64,000 bases of DNA from Vagococcus fluvialis bH819 (GCF_900163795.1 NZ_FWFD01000015.1:496001-560000); one strand, 5' to 3'. Shown: positions 27,302 to 37,007, counted from the stretch's first letter. Numbers and translations: made by a program. The notes: generated by a model not told the origin, from the sequence alone.

Positions 27302-27607
27302 ATGAAGTTTGAAGGCGTAACAGATGAGAACATATTAAGTGTGAGTAAATTTTATAAAAGTATTAGTGATCCAACAAGGTTAAAAATTTTACTAGCTCTT
27401 TCTGAAGAAGAATTGAACGTGACTTCTATTACTAATAAATTAGGAATGGAACAATCAGCAATCTCTCATCAATTAAAATTACTAAGAGAAAATTACTTAG
27501 TAAAGTCTAGAAAAGAAGGAAAGACGGTTGTTTATTCTTTAGACGATCATCATGTAACAGAAATTTTATCCGAAACTTTCTTACATTTAAGTCATATCGA
27601 AGAATAA
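27302..27607 (+). CDS. ArsR/SmtB-family regulator with CzrA-type zinc site
   Basis: Winged-helix dimeric repressor, 101 residues. The recognition helix region is EQSAISHQLKLLREN and the wing is KEGKTVVYSL. The alpha-5 helix reads DDHHVTEILSETFLHLSH, giving Asp82, His84, His95 and His98 in the spacing DxHx10HxxH, which is the zinc/cobalt site of CzrA and SmtB. The alpha-3 position that carries Cys in CadC and ArsR has Val-Thr instead. By family knowledge such a protein releases DNA when it binds zinc and usually controls an adjacent metal exporter. No exporter is adjacent here. It follows pgcA closely and precedes a terminator. Confidence 0.88.
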   Translation: MKFEGVTDENILSVSKFYKSISDPTRLKILLALSEEELNVTSITNKLGMEQSAISHQLKLLRENYLVKSRKEGKTVVYSLDDHHVTEILSETFLHLSHIEE

Positions 27608-27612
27608 TATTA

Positions 27613-27660
27613 GAAGAGGAACAGACAATAATTAGTTAGTTTTGTCTTTCCTCTTTTTTT
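27613..27660 (+). terminator. Terminator after the arsR-family gene
   Basis: AGAAGAGGAACAGACA pairs with TGTCTTTCCTCTT with one mismatch, then a T-run. Confidence 0.8.
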
Positions 27661-27735
27661 TATGTTTAAAATTCGTTATAATTAATAAAAGATGAGAAAA
27701 AAATGAGTGTGTTTTAATAACATAGAGGTGATAAA

Positions 27736-29019
27736 ATGGATAAAAAAGTCAGAGTGGGTATTTTGGGATTAGGGACTGTAGGGTCAGCTATACCATTTTT
27801 ATTAAAAGAACAACAAAATAAAATAGAAAAGATGACTAAGGTTTCGATTGAAATAGAGAAAGTTTTTGTGAGGAATATCGCAAGCAAAAAAATGATAGCA
27901 GATAAATTTAATTTGAATTTAACAAGTGATATTTCAGATATTTTAGAAAATGATGACATTCAAATTGTTATCGAAGTAATGGGCGGAACAGAATTAGCAA
28001 AAGAAAGCATCATCACCGCTTTAAAAAATAAGAAACATGTCATTACCGCTAATAAAGATTTAATGGCACAACATGGGACAGAATTAGAAAAAATAGCACA
28101 AGAAAATAAGTGTTGTTTGTACTATGAAGCAGCTGTTGCAGGTGGCATACCGATATTAAGAACAATTTCTAACAATTATAAGGTAGATAAAATCACCAGT
28201 GTATATGGCATTGTCAACGGTACGACTAACTATATGCTAACTCAAATGACTAAACAAAACTGGACATACAATGAAGCTTTGAACGAAGCACAAAAATTAG
28301 GTTTTGCTGAATCAGACCCGAAAAATGATGTAGAAGGAATTGACGCAGCTTATAAAATGGTTATTTTAACTAAATTTTGTTTTGGTATGGGACTTGATAT
28401 GAAACAAGTGTCCACTCAAGGTATTACAAAAGTTACTTTAAGAGATATTCAATTGGCAAATGCCTTAGGGTATCAGATAAAATTATTAGGCTCTAGCAAG
28501 TTAACGAGTAAGGGAATCATAACCGAAGTGTCACCATTATTAGTACCGAATAATCACCCCTTAGCCAGTGTTGAAAATGAGATGAATGCCGTTTTTATCA
28601 ACAGTGTTGGTATGGAAGAAACAATGTACTATGGACCGGGTGCAGGAGCTAATCCCACAGCAACTAGCATTTTAAGTGATTTACTTTCGGTTATTGAATT
28701 AATGGATCAAACGGAAAACATATTACCATTTAGTTCATTTTATGAAGGGCTAACTTTAGCAAATCAAGCTGAAATTATGTCAAAATATTTCTTAACTTTT
28801 GAACTTGAAAATACAGAGAAAATGATTGAAGAGATTAAAATGATAATTGATATGACATGTTCTAATGTGGTCCATTTTCAAACTCAAATTACTGAGGGAA
28901 AAAAATTAGAAATGATAATCCTAATAGATAAAATAACTAGTCAACAATTAAAAGAGTTGATAGATAATATTAGAAATAAGTACAAAATAAATAACGAAGT
29001 AAGTTATAAGCTTATTTAA
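27736..29019 (+). CDS. hom: Homoserine dehydrogenase
   Basis: Reduces aspartate semialdehyde to homoserine, the branch point to threonine and methionine. The 427-residue protein has the N-terminal NAD(P) motif GILGLGTVGSA, the catalytic-domain motifs EVMGGTELA, TANKDLMA, YEAAVAGGIPI, GIVNGTTNYML, DVEGIDAAYK and the substrate Lys region. A C-terminal segment (about 350-427) corresponds to the ACT-like regulatory domain but is divergent. ATG 27736 follows AGAGGTGA. It is followed by thrB 12 bases later, forming a hom-thrB operon; thrC is not in the window. Confidence 0.95.
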   Translation: MDKKVRVGILGLGTVGSAIPFLLKEQQNKIEKMTKVSIEIEKVFVRNIASKKMIADKFNLNLTSDISDILENDDIQIVIEVMGGTELAKESIITALKNKKHVITANKDLMAQHGTELEKIAQENKCCLYYEAAVAGGIPILRTISNNYKVDKITSVYGIVNGTTNYMLTQMTKQNWTYNEALNEAQKLGFAESDPKNDVEGIDAAYKMVILTKFCFGMGLDMKQVSTQGITKVTLRDIQLANALGYQIKLLGSSKLTSKGIITEVSPLLVPNNHPLASVENEMNAVFINSVGMEETMYYGPGAGANPTATSILSDLLSVIELMDQTENILPFSSFYEGLTLANQAEIMSKYFLTFELENTEKMIEEIKMIIDMTCSNVVHFQTQITEGKKLEMIILIDKITSQQLKELIDNIRNKYKINNEVSYKLI

Positions 29020-29031
29020 AGGAGTGAGTTT

Positions 29032-29892
29032 ATGAGAATTATTGTGCCAGCAACAACCGCTAATTTAGGTCCTGGTTTTGATTCATTTGGCTTAGCTTTA
29101 TCGATGTATTTAGAGTTAGAAATAGTAGGCAAGAGCACTCAGTGGATTATTGAACATAATCTTGAAAATCTAGCAACGGATGAAAATAATCTTATTATAA
29201 AAACAGCTCTAGAAGTATGTCCTGAACTGGATCCTCATAAAGTAAAAATGACAACAGATATTCCTTTAGCAAGAGGTTTAGGAAGTAGTTCCTCAGCAAT
29301 TGTTGCGGGAATTGAACTTGCAAATCAGTTAGGACGCTTAGCATTAACTAAGGAAGAAAAATTGAGAATTGCATCGAAAATTGAAGGTCATCCAGATAAT
29401 GTGGCTCCAGCTATTTTAGGGAGCTTTGTGGTGGCAAGCCAATTAGAAGACGGAATATATTATACAAGACATGATTTTCCTAAGTGCGGTATGATAGCAG
29501 TTATTCCTGATTATCAACTATTAACGAAAGTAAGCCGCAATGTTTTACCGGATAGATTAACCTATGAGTATGCTGTAGAGGCAAGTAGCATCTCAAATGT
29601 AGTTCTTAGTTCTCTGATTACTGGGGATTTAAAGCAAGCTGGTCTATTGATGGAACAAGATAAATGGCACGAACCATTCAGAAATGCCTTAGTACCTGAA
29701 TTAAACCAAGTCAGAGCATTAAAAAAATCTTTAAATATCTATACAGCAGTTTTAAGTGGTGCGGGTCCAACAGTGTTAGTTTTATGCCCACTAGAAGATA
29801 AAGAAAAAATAGCTATCATTCTTCAAGAAAAATTGAATGATAGTTTAGTTAAAACGTTAGAGGTTGATGAATTAGGGGTTCGTATGTTGTAA
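29032..29892 (+). CDS. thrB: Homoserine kinase
   Basis: GHMP-family kinase that phosphorylates homoserine with ATP on the way to threonine. The 286-residue protein has the N-terminal motif VPATTANLGPGFDSFG, the ATP-binding motif PLARGLGSSSSAIVAG, GHPDNVAPAILG and the C-terminal GHMP motif VLSGAGPTVL. ATG 29032 follows AAGGAGTG. It ends just before a strong bidirectional terminator facing yidC. Operon partner of hom. Confidence 0.95.
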   Translation: MRIIVPATTANLGPGFDSFGLALSMYLELEIVGKSTQWIIEHNLENLATDENNLIIKTALEVCPELDPHKVKMTTDIPLARGLGSSSSAIVAGIELANQLGRLALTKEEKLRIASKIEGHPDNVAPAILGSFVVASQLEDGIYYTRHDFPKCGMIAVIPDYQLLTKVSRNVLPDRLTYEYAVEASSISNVVLSSLITGDLKQAGLLMEQDKWHEPFRNALVPELNQVRALKKSLNIYTAVLSGAGPTVLVLCPLEDKEKIAIILQEKLNDSLVKTLEVDELGVRML

Positions 29893-29898
29893 AAATAA

Positions 29899-29951
29899 AA
29901 AAAGGCCTCAAACACAAAAATTGTTTTCAAATTTTGTGTTTGAGGCTTTAC
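29899..29951. terminator. Bidirectional terminator between thrB and yidC
   Basis: GCCTCAAACACAAAA and TTTTGTGTTTGAGGC form a perfect 15-bp stem with a 12-base loop. A-rich and T-rich flanks suit both directions. Confidence 0.88.
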
Positions 29952-29968
29952 TTTATGGATAGAAAAAT

Positions 29969-30898
29969 TTATTTGTTTTGTTGCTTACCAGCATTTCGAC
30001 CTTTAGCATTTTTATTTTTGCTATTATTTTTGTTAGTTGGCTTTTGTTTAGCTTGTGGTGTCACATCTTTAACTTTAGGTTTCACAACTTTAATTGGATT
30101 CTTTTCTAGTTGTTCAGCAAGATCAGCTTTAATTTTTGGCTTATGATAAAGATTAGTAATTAAAGATTGAATACAACTGAAAATACCACCGATTACCCAA
30201 TATAAAGTAACGCCAGCAGGAGCGCTGATTGAGAACATAATAATCATAATAGGAGACATATAGCTCATCATCTTCATTTGTTTTTTCTGTTCTTCATTCA
30301 TGCCGATCATACTAATGTAACTTTGAGCAAAGTAACTAATACCAGCTAAAGCAACTAATAACATGCTTGGTTTACCTAGATTAATGCCTAAAAAGATTGT
30401 TCCATTAATACCAGGGGTAAATTTTGCGGCAAAGAAAAGAGCTGTAAAAATAGGCATTTGAATTAATAATGGAAGACATCCCATTCCACCCATAAGGTTA
30501 ATATTATTATCCTTATAAAGTTGTTGTAACTCAGTTTGAGCCTGCATTTTTTCTTCGTTTGAAGTAGCTGCTTTCATTCTTTTGTTGATTTCATCAGTGT
30601 ATGGCTTAACTGAAGCCATTTTTTCTTGTTGAACCATTGATTTTTTCATTTGACTTAAACCAAGTGGCATAATAATCAAACGAACGACAACTGTTAGTAG
30701 GATGATGGCTAAACCAAAACCAAGTCCCCAGTCCTCTGCTAAAAATGTAATCATGTTACTCATAGGTTTTACAAGGAAATTATAAACAAAACCATCCCCT
30801 GTAGGATTTCCTGTTTTATCAGTCTTAACACAACCAGAAAGAAAAAGCAGTAACCCGAATAAACTGGATGTTATCATCCATCGTTTTAATCGTCTCAT
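29969..30898 (-). CDS. yidC: Membrane protein insertase YidC/Oxa1 family (lipoprotein)
   Basis: Inserts membrane proteins, with or without Sec. The 309-residue precursor has a lipoprotein signal (MRRLKRWMITSSLFGLLLFLSGC, lipobox LSGC) and the five-helix 60KD_IMP domain (about 60-260) with GLAIILLTVVVRLIIMPL, whose Arg is the conserved groove residue, and LPLLIQMPIFTALFFA. The C-terminal tail (about 60 residues) is very rich in Lys, Asn and Gln, like the ribosome-binding tail of YidC2/Oxa1, although the neighbour acylphosphatase gene is typical of the streptococcal yidC1 locus. The ATG at 30898 follows AAAGGAAC. Paralogue assignment is therefore left open. Confidence 0.93.
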   Translation of the reverse strand: MRRLKRWMITSSLFGLLLFLSGCVKTDKTGNPTGDGFVYNFLVKPMSNMITFLAEDWGLGFGLAIILLTVVVRLIIMPLGLSQMKKSMVQQEKMASVKPYTDEINKRMKAATSNEEKMQAQTELQQLYKDNNINLMGGMGCLPLLIQMPIFTALFFAAKFTPGINGTIFLGINLGKPSMLLVALAGISYFAQSYISMIGMNEEQKKQMKMMSYMSPIMIIMFSISAPAGVTLYWVIGGIFSCIQSLITNLYHKPKIKADLAEQLEKNPIKVVKPKVKDVTPQAKQKPTNKNNSKNKNAKGRNAGKQQNK

Positions 30899-30981
30899 TC
30901 AATTCGTTCCTTTTCTTTAATCTACACAAAGAATACTATATCTAAAATTTCACATTTTTTCAATCTAAAAATGAAATATAT

Positions 30982-31254
30982 TTAGTAACAAATGGAAAAA
31001 CTACGATAATCTTCCAATTCATCTAGATAATTAATAGTGACATGATCCACACGTCCAAATGGTGCAGGTGAATTTTTAACGATGTCAATAAATTCTCGAA
31101 TAACTGCCTCATTACCTGTTGCTTCAATATAAACATCACCATTAGCTTTATTTCTAACGGAACCCAAGACACCTAAATTATCTGCTTTTATTTTTGTCAT
31201 GTACCTAAAACCAACACCTTGTACATGTCCAGAAACTAATAAACTAACTTTCAT
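30982..31254 (-). CDS. acyP: Acylphosphatase
   Basis: Small enzyme hydrolysing acyl phosphates such as carbamoyl or acetyl phosphate. The 90-residue protein matches the family length and carries both active-site residues: Arg in SGHVQGVGFRY and Asn in VRNKANGDV. The ATG at 31254 has the site AAGGAGCATGACCT upstream. It lies between yidC (same strand) and the divergent RNA methyltransferase gene, an arrangement also seen in streptococci. Confidence 0.94.
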   Translation of the reverse strand: MKVSLLVSGHVQGVGFRYMTKIKADNLGVLGSVRNKANGDVYIEATGNEAVIREFIDIVKNSPAPFGRVDHVTINYLDELEDYRSFSICY

Positions 31255-31363
31255 AGGTCATGCTCCTTATTTTTTATTTGTTTATATAAATTATAGCTTT
31301 TGTTAATCAAACTGTAAATTCTTTTGAAATTTGTTATAATTAATGGGATTGAGAGGGAAAACA

Positions 31364-32125
31364 ATGAAAATAATAGAATCGATAAAAAATGATTGGGTCA
31401 AACACATAAAAAAACTAGAACAAAAAAAACATAGAGATCAACAAAAACGCTATCTTATAGAAGGTGAGCATTTAGTGGAAGAAGCGATTAATTTTAATGC
31501 ATCTATGGAATGTTTAATCGTTACTGAAGAATCCCAAGAAACATACGACGACTTAGTGAGTCAAGTAGATGCTGAAATTATAGTCCAAGTTACGGAAGAT
31601 ATTATGAAGCATCTATCTAGTTTACCTAGTCCACAACCTATTATGGCAGTTGTAGCTAAAAATACTAACAAGGTTGATTTAAGTTCAGCAGGTAAGGTAC
31701 TGCTGCTAGATAATGTTCAAGACCCTGGAAATGTAGGAACTATGATTCGAACGGCCGATGCAGCTGGTTTTGATTGTGTCATTTTAGGTGAAGGAACAGC
31801 AGATATTTATAACTCTAAAGTTGTTCGATCGATGCAAGGAAGTCAATTTCATATTCAAGTTGAAGAAGTTCCTATATTAGTCAAAATTAATGAATTGAAA
31901 GAACAAAATTTTGAATTATATGGAACTGAACTGAATGAAAAAGCTATTTCTTATTGTAGTATAAACAAAGAGTCCAAATTAGGAATCATTTTTGGCAATG
32001 AGGGACAAGGTGTTTCTAGAGAAATTTTAGCAGAAACAGATTATAATGTGTATATCCCAATGAAAGGTCAAGCTGAGTCATTAAACGTAGCCATTGCAGC
32101 AGGAATTATTATGTTTTCTATTTAA
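31364..32125 (+). CDS. SpoU/TrmH-family RNA 2'-O-methyltransferase
   Basis: S-adenosylmethionine-dependent ribose methyltransferase acting on rRNA or tRNA. The 253-residue protein has an N-terminal substrate-binding domain (KHRDQQKRYLIEGEHLVEEAI) and the SPOUT knot with motif 1 LDNVQDPGNVGTMIRTADA, motif 2 IFGNEGQGVS and motif 3 IPMKGQAESLNVAIAAGI. I use ATG 31364 preceded by GAGAGGG; a TTG at 31343 is in frame but lies before that site. TATAAT at 31335-31340 is a good -10 box but its -35 is poor. The family contains RlmB, TrmH and YsgA-like enzymes; the target base is not resolved. Confidence 0.9.
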   Translation: MKIIESIKNDWVKHIKKLEQKKHRDQQKRYLIEGEHLVEEAINFNASMECLIVTEESQETYDDLVSQVDAEIIVQVTEDIMKHLSSLPSPQPIMAVVAKNTNKVDLSSAGKVLLLDNVQDPGNVGTMIRTADAAGFDCVILGEGTADIYNSKVVRSMQGSQFHIQVEEVPILVKINELKEQNFELYGTELNEKAISYCSINKESKLGIIFGNEGQGVSREILAETDYNVYIPMKGQAESLNVAIAAGIIMFSI

Positions 32126-32252
32126 TATATTACAATTTTGTTAAGGACGTTTATTAAACTAGTAATTATTATTTCAACGTGATAGAATACAGTTTGTTAA
32201 TAAAATAATAAAATTAATAAGCATATAAACTAAAGGAAAGTGACCATAACTT

Positions 32253-32756
32253 ATGACATTAAACTGGAAAAATGACACTGAATATTTGGAATTAGTAGCG
32301 GATTTGATTGATACACAAGATGTTCAAAGCTTAGTCGATTTTAAACAGCACCATTATTCTAATCGCTTAGATCATTCGATTAATGTATCATATAGAAGTT
32401 TTTTATTAGCTAAAAAATGGAATGGTAACGCTAGAGCAACAGCAAGAGCAGGACTTTTACATGATTTATTCTTTTATGACTGGCGAACTGAAGAAAAATC
32501 TAATGATGGCTCACATGCCTATGTTCATCCAAGAATTGCCTTAGAGAATGCTAAAAAATTAACTGAAATTTCAAAACTTGAAGAAGATATTATTGTGAAA
32601 CACATGTTTGGAGCGACTGTCGCCCCACCTAAGTACAAAGAAAGTTATATTGTAACATTAGTTGATAAATATTGTGCATGCGAGGAAGTATTTGTTCCTT
32701 TGTATCAAAAAATGAAATATAAAGCATCTAACTATTTTGGTTTAGTTAATGTATAA
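32253..32756 (+). CDS. HD-domain phosphohydrolase-like protein
   Basis: A 167-residue protein with the metal-binding residues of an HD domain in order: His in NRLDHSINVSYRS, the HD pair in AGLLHDLFFYD, His in SHAYVHPRIALENA, and Asp in VTLVDKYCA. HD proteins hydrolyse phosphate esters, often of nucleotides; this short single-domain form has no assigned substrate. ATG 32253 follows AAAGGAAAGTGA. It is separated from the upstream methyltransferase gene by 127 bases and has its own terminator. Confidence 0.85.
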   Translation: MTLNWKNDTEYLELVADLIDTQDVQSLVDFKQHHYSNRLDHSINVSYRSFLLAKKWNGNARATARAGLLHDLFFYDWRTEEKSNDGSHAYVHPRIALENAKKLTEISKLEEDIIVKHMFGATVAPPKYKESYIVTLVDKYCACEEVFVPLYQKMKYKASNYFGLVNV

Positions 32757-32793
32757 AAAGTAAGTCGACTTGCTAGAATAAGTCGGCTTTTTC
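32757..32793 (+). terminator. Terminator after the HD-domain gene
   Basis: AAGTCGACTT pairs with AAGTCGGCTT across a 7-base loop, followed by T residues. Confidence 0.75.
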
Positions 32794-32846
32794 ATTTATA
32801 CTAATAGATATACTTTTAATATAAATAGTATGAATGAGGTGAAAGT

Positions 32847-33182
32847 ATGGAATCATGTGAAGAACGTCAATTTACGCTATGTCCTAAATTTGAAAAAACA
32901 TTTGAGATTTTAGGAAAAAAATGGAATGGTCTCATTATCGATGTCTTAATAGAGGATGGATGCCAACGATTTGTTGAACTAGCGACTAAAATACCGGATG
33001 TAAGCGATCGTGTATTAGTAGAACGTTTAAAAGAGTTAGAAGAAAAAGGAATATTAGACAGAAAAGTTTTTTCTGAAGAGAGTAACCGGATTGAGTATGG
33101 TTTGACTGAAAAAGGCTTAGAATTAAAACCTGTAATGGACGAAATCAAAACTTGGGGTGAGAAATGGGTACAAGTTTATTAA
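32847..33182 (+). CDS. HxlR-family transcriptional regulator
   Basis: Winged-helix regulator of 111 residues. The family signature is complete: an N-terminal Cys (CEERQFTLCPKFEKTFEILG), KKWNGLIIDVLIEDG, RFVELATKIPDVSDRVLVERLKEL and the wing plus YGLTEKGLEL. Members often sense reactive electrophiles or quinones through the conserved Cys near the N-terminus and control oxidoreductases. No likely target is adjacent: upstream is the HD gene, downstream the pheST leader. A pair of ATACT/AGTAT half-sites (about 32800-32832) just upstream could be its own operator. ATG 32847 follows GAGGTGA. Confidence 0.88.
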   Translation: MESCEERQFTLCPKFEKTFEILGKKWNGLIIDVLIEDGCQRFVELATKIPDVSDRVLVERLKELEEKGILDRKVFSEESNRIEYGLTEKGLELKPVMDEIKTWGEKWVQVY

Positions 33183-33188
33183 AGTAAC

Positions 33189-33217
33189 TTGACCTTTTAC
33201 ATCGTTTCTTGTAATAT
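33189..33217 (+). promoter_or_regulatory. Promoter of the pheST T-box transcript
   Basis: TTGACC (33189-33194), a 17-base spacer and TAATAT (33212-33217). Transcription would begin near 33224, just before the T-box leader. Confidence 0.75.
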
Positions 33218-33244
33218 GAATGCAATATAATAATAACTTTAAGA

Positions 33245-33461
33245 GAAAAGAGTAATTTAATTATTTTTTCAAAAGGAAAACTTGTCGCTAGACTGAAAGC
33301 AAGTTGTTAAAAGGTTAAATGAAGTTCACTTCTCACGTTGTTTATCTCAGTAATAAACCGGTGGATTCATCGTTAACAAATAAAAGTGCACACTTTTTAG
33401 TGTGAATTAGGATGGTACCGCGAGACATCGTTCCTTTACATAAGGAATGATGTCTTTTTTT
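33245..33461 (+). promoter_or_regulatory. T-box leader (tRNA-Phe-sensing) of pheST
   Basis: A T-box riboswitch that reads uncharged tRNA. The near-consensus T-box AGGATGGTACCGCG lies at 33409-33422 and is followed by the terminator AGACATCGTTCC/GGAATGATGTCT with six T (33423-33460). Stem III is visible as GTGCACACT/AGTGTG. In the Stem I region the sequence GAAGTTCACTTC (33321-33332) offers TTC, a Phe codon, as specifier, which agrees with the downstream genes. When tRNA-Phe is uncharged, the T-box should pair into the antiterminator and allow pheST expression. Confidence 0.92.
33423..33461 (+). terminator. Attenuator terminator of the pheST T-box
   Basis: A 12-bp stem (AGACATCGTTCC with GGAATGATGTCT, one G-T pair) is followed by a T-run. 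It lies directly after the T-box sequence and overlaps it as expected for the competing antiterminator. Confidence 0.9.
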
Positions 33462-33490
33462 GTTGCTAAAAATAGGAAGGATGGAAAAAA

Positions 33491-34537
33491 ATGTCTTTAA
33501 AAGAAACATTGGAACAATTAAAAAAAGAAACATTAACAAAGATTGAATCAACACAGACGCTAGATCACTTAAATGAGATTAGAGTCCAAATTCTAGGTAA
33601 AAAGGGCTCAATGACGGAAGTATTAAGAGGGATGAAAGACCTAGACCCTGAGATGCGTCCTGTTATTGGTGGATTTGCTAATGAAGTACGTGACCACTTA
33701 ACATTAGAGTTGGAACAAAAGAAAGTGGCATTAGAAGAAGCAGCCTTGAATGCTGCTCTTGAAAAAGAAACGATTGATGTAACGTTACCAGGTCATGAAT
33801 TTAAAGTGGGAACCCCACATATTTTGACGCAAGTAATGGAAGAAATTGAAGATGTTTTCTTAGGTTTAGGCTATGAAGTGATTGAAGGTTATGAAGTTGA
33901 GGAAGATCATTATAACTTTGAACGTATGAATATCCCTCAAGATCATCCAGCTCGTGATATGCATGATACATTTTATATTAGTGAAGATGTTCTATTAAGA
34001 ACTCATACATCACCTGTTCAAGCTAGAACGATGGAAAAACATGACTTTTCAACTGGACCACTTAGAATGATCAGCCCAGGTAAAGTATTCCGTCGTGATA
34101 GTGATGATGCCACTCATAGTCACCAGTTCCATCAAATCGAAGGTTTAGTGATTGACGAACATATTACAATGGGTGATTTAAAAGGAACGTTAGAAGTTTT
34201 ACTTAAAAAACTATTTGGTGAAGACCGTGAAATCCGTCTACGTCCAAGTTATTTTCCGTTTACTGAGCCGTCAGTAGAAGTTGATATTAGTTGTTTCAAA
34301 TGTGGAGGTAAAGGCTGTAACGTTTGTAAACAAACTGGTTGGATCGAAATTTTAGGGGCGGGTATTATTCATCCTAATGTTTTAGAAATGTCAGGAATTG
34401 ATGCCACTAAATTTAGTGGGTTTGCTTTTGGTTTAGGACCAGACCGTGTAGCAATGCTGAAATATGGTGTCAATGATATCCGTTATTTCTATCAAAATGA
34501 CTTACGATTCTTAGAACAATTCAAAGTAAAGGGGTAA
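33491..34537 (+). CDS. pheS: Phenylalanyl-tRNA synthetase alpha subunit
   Basis: Catalytic subunit of the alpha2-beta2 enzyme that charges tRNA-Phe. The 348-residue protein has an N-terminal coiled-coil arm (1-90), the class II motif region [20 protein letters not shown], motif 2 [23 protein letters not shown] and motif 3 [16 protein letters not shown] Cys-rich segment [16 protein letters not shown] (about 273-290) is typical for bacterial PheS. ATG 33491 follows AGGAAGGATGG. It is the first gene of the T-box controlled operon and lies four bases before pheT. Confidence 0.97.
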   Translation: MSLKETLEQLKKETLTKIESTQTLDHLNEIRVQILGKKGSMTEVLRGMKDLDPEMRPVIGGFANEVRDHLTLELEQKKVALEEAALNAALEKETIDVTLPGHEFKVGTPHILTQVMEEIEDVFLGLGYEVIEGYEVEEDHYNFERMNIPQDHPARDMHDTFYISEDVLLRTHTSPVQARTMEKHDFSTGPLRMISPGKVFRRDSDDATHSHQFHQIEGLVIDEHITMGDLKGTLEVLLKKLFGEDREIRLRPSYFPFTEPSVEVDISCFKCGGKGCNVCKQTGWIEILGAGIIHPNVLEMSGIDATKFSGFAFGLGPDRVAMLKYGVNDIRYFYQNDLRFLEQFKVKG

Positions 34538-34541
34538 AAAA

Positions 34542-36959
34542 ATGTTAGTTTCTTATAAATGGTTAGAAAAATTAGTGGACTTAAAAGATATTACACCAGA
34601 ACAATTAGCAGATAAAATGTCTCGTTCTGGAATTGAAGTAGAAGATGTAGCAATTCCTCAAGAAGGACTTAAAAAAATCGTCGTAGGAGATGTGAAAGAA
34701 TGTCGCCCTCATGGTGATAGCGATCACTTATCGGTTTGTCAAATTGACGTAGGTGAAGAAGAGTTATACCAAATCGTTTGTGGCGCACCAAATATTCGTG
34801 CAGGTAAAAAAGTTATTGTTGCTTTACCTAATTCTCGTATTACAGGAAACGTTAAGATAAAAAAAGGTAAGATGCGTGGAGAAGTTTCATTAGGAATGGT
34901 TTGTTCATTAGATGAATTAGGCTATTCAACAAGTGTGGTTCCTAAAGCCTATGCGGATGGTATTTATTTCTTACCAGATGAGGCAACACCAGGAGATGAA
35001 GTTTTCTCATATTTAGCAATGGATGATGCGATTGTTGAATTATCTATCACACCTAATAGAGCAGATGCTCTAAGTATGCGCGGAGTGGCTCATGAAGTGG
35101 CAGCTATCTATAATCGTAAAGTAACGTTCCCAGTGAAAGAATTAGTAGAAGCAAGTGACGCTAATATTTCAGATTACGTGTCTGTGGATGTAGAAAATCA
35201 AGAAGATACACCAACTTATCGTATGCGTGTGATTAAAGATGTGACAATCAAAGAAAGTCCAATGTGGTTACAGACATTATTAATGAATGAAGGCATTCGT
35301 CCAATTAATAATGTAGTAGATGTAACTAACTATGTTTTACTTTTATTTGGGCAACCTCAACATGCTTTTGATTATGATAAATTAGGCAGTAAAGAAATTA
35401 ACGTTCGTCGTGCTAATGATGGTGAAAAATTAGTGACATTAGATGAAGAAGAAAGAGAATTAACAACTGAAAATTTAGTGATCACAAATGGTAGTGATCC
35501 AATTGCTTTAGCAGGTGTTATGGGAGGCTTTGACTCTGAAATCACAAAAAATACGACAACTGTTGCTTTAGAAACAGCTTTATTTAACTCAACATTGACT
35601 CGTCGTACTGCTCGTGGATTTGGTTTGTCAAGTGAATCTAGTAAACGATTTGAACGTGGTATCAATGTTTCTACTATTGAAGAAGCAAGTGCTTTTGCAG
35701 CTCAAATGATTGCAGAATTAAGTGATGGTGTCGTAGTTTCTGGTGAAGTTATCTCAAACGACTATCATAAAAAAGATGTAGTTGTTTCGATTACCTTAGA
35801 CAAAATTAACGGATCATTGGGAACTGATTTATCAGTAAGAGATGTTCAATCGATTTTTGAAAGTTTAGGATTTGGCTCAGAAGAAACTGCAGAAACATTT
35901 GTTGTTAGTATTCCACCAAGACGTTGGGATATTTCTATCGAGGCAGATTTAGTAGAAGAAGTTGCTCGTATTTTTGGTTATGATAACTTACCATCGACTT
36001 TACCAAAAGGCTCATCAGTTGCTGGTAAATTATCAAGAAACCAAAAAGTAATCAGAGATATTAGACGCCAGTTGGAAGGTAATGGCTTAACTGAGGCAAT
36101 TAGCTACATGTTAACAACACCTGAATTGGCCACTAAATTTGTTCTTGATCCAAAAGATGTGGTTGCTTTGGATCTTCCAATGAGTGAAGAACGATCGACA
36201 GCTCGTCAAAGTTTAGTTTCAGGATTGTTAAAAAACGTGGCATATAATCAAGCGCGTAAAAACAATCAAATTGCCTTTTATGAGATTGGTAATATCTTTG
36301 AACAGCTAGAAGCGACTGGTTTACCCAAAGAAACTAAACATTTAAGTATGGCATTATCTGGTACTTGGTTTGGGAAAACTTGGGATAGTCCAGCCGAAGC
36401 TGTAGACTTCTACACTTTAAAAGGAATTGTTGAAAAATTAATGGAATTATTAGACTTAGAAGGCGACTTACGTTTCAATGCAACTAAAGAATATCAAGAG
36501 TTACACCCAGGTCGTTCGGCTGATATTTATATTGGGTTAGAAAAAGTTGGTTTTATGGGGCAAGTTCACCCAATATTTGCTAAAGAGATGGAAATAAATG
36601 AAACGTATGTATGTGAATTAGATTTAGATACTCTATGTGAACTAGCCAAAACTGAACCAACTTATCAAGAAGTCGGTAAATACCCTTCAATTAAACGTGA
36701 TATTGCACTCTTAGCTGATACTGCTATTGAAAGTCAAGATATCATTAATGTTATTGTGAGTAAAGGCGGTAAATACTTAGTTGATATTCAGCTATTTGAT
36801 GTTTTCCAAAACGAAAAATTAGGAGATCATAAAAAATCTTTAGCTTATTCATTAATCTTTAGAAATGATGAAGCAACTCTTGTTGATGAAGAGGTAACAT
36901 CAGTTATGGAGAAAGTAAATACGGCACTTTTAGAACAATTAAACATAGAAGTAAGATAA
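34542..36959 (+). CDS. pheT: Phenylalanyl-tRNA synthetase beta subunit
   Basis: Second subunit, with editing and tRNA-binding functions. The 805-residue protein matches the bacterial family. Domains in order: the tRNA-binding EMAPII-like domain (about 40-150, with [17 protein letters not shown]), the B3/4 editing domain ([41 protein letters not shown]), the B5 domain, a catalytic-like core, and the C-terminal anticodon-binding FDX-ACB domain ([28 protein letters not shown]). ATG 34542 follows AAAGGGG within the end of pheS. A terminator follows at 36973. Confidence 0.97.
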   Translation: MLVSYKWLEKLVDLKDITPEQLADKMSRSGIEVEDVAIPQEGLKKIVVGDVKECRPHGDSDHLSVCQIDVGEEELYQIVCGAPNIRAGKKVIVALPNSRITGNVKIKKGKMRGEVSLGMVCSLDELGYSTSVVPKAYADGIYFLPDEATPGDEVFSYLAMDDAIVELSITPNRADALSMRGVAHEVAAIYNRKVTFPVKELVEASDANISDYVSVDVENQEDTPTYRMRVIKDVTIKESPMWLQTLLMNEGIRPINNVVDVTNYVLLLFGQPQHAFDYDKLGSKEINVRRANDGEKLVTLDEEERELTTENLVITNGSDPIALAGVMGGFDSEITKNTTTVALETALFNSTLTRRTARGFGLSSESSKRFERGINVSTIEEASAFAAQMIAELSDGVVVSGEVISNDYHKKDVVVSITLDKINGSLGTDLSVRDVQSIFESLGFGSEETAETFVVSIPPRRWDISIEADLVEEVARIFGYDNLPSTLPKGSSVAGKLSRNQKVIRDIRRQLEGNGLTEAISYMLTTPELATKFVLDPKDVVALDLPMSEERSTARQSLVSGLLKNVAYNQARKNNQIAFYEIGNIFEQLEATGLPKETKHLSMALSGTWFGKTWDSPAEAVDFYTLKGIVEKLMELLDLEGDLRFNATKEYQELHPGRSADIYIGLEKVGFMGQVHPIFAKEMEINETYVCELDLDTLCELAKTEPTYQEVGKYPSIKRDIALLADTAIESQDIINVIVSKGGKYLVDIQLFDVFQNEKLGDHKKSLAYSLIFRNDEATLVDEEVTSVMEKVNTALLEQLNIEVR

Positions 36960-36972
36960 ATAAATAAAAAAT

Positions 36973-37007
36973 GGAGACTGACTTAAATTTGTCAGTCTCT
37001 ATTTTAT
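36973..37007 (+). terminator. Terminator after pheT
   Basis: GAGACTGAC pairs with GTCAGTCTC across an 8-base loop, followed by a T-rich stretch. The right arm is the start of repeat copy B. Confidence 0.82.

Noticed and set aside
29969-30898. Naming the insertase YidC1 or YidC2 outright
   Set aside because: The long basic tail suggests YidC2, while the acylphosphatase neighbour suggests the yidC1 locus. The two lines disagree, so the paralogue is left open.
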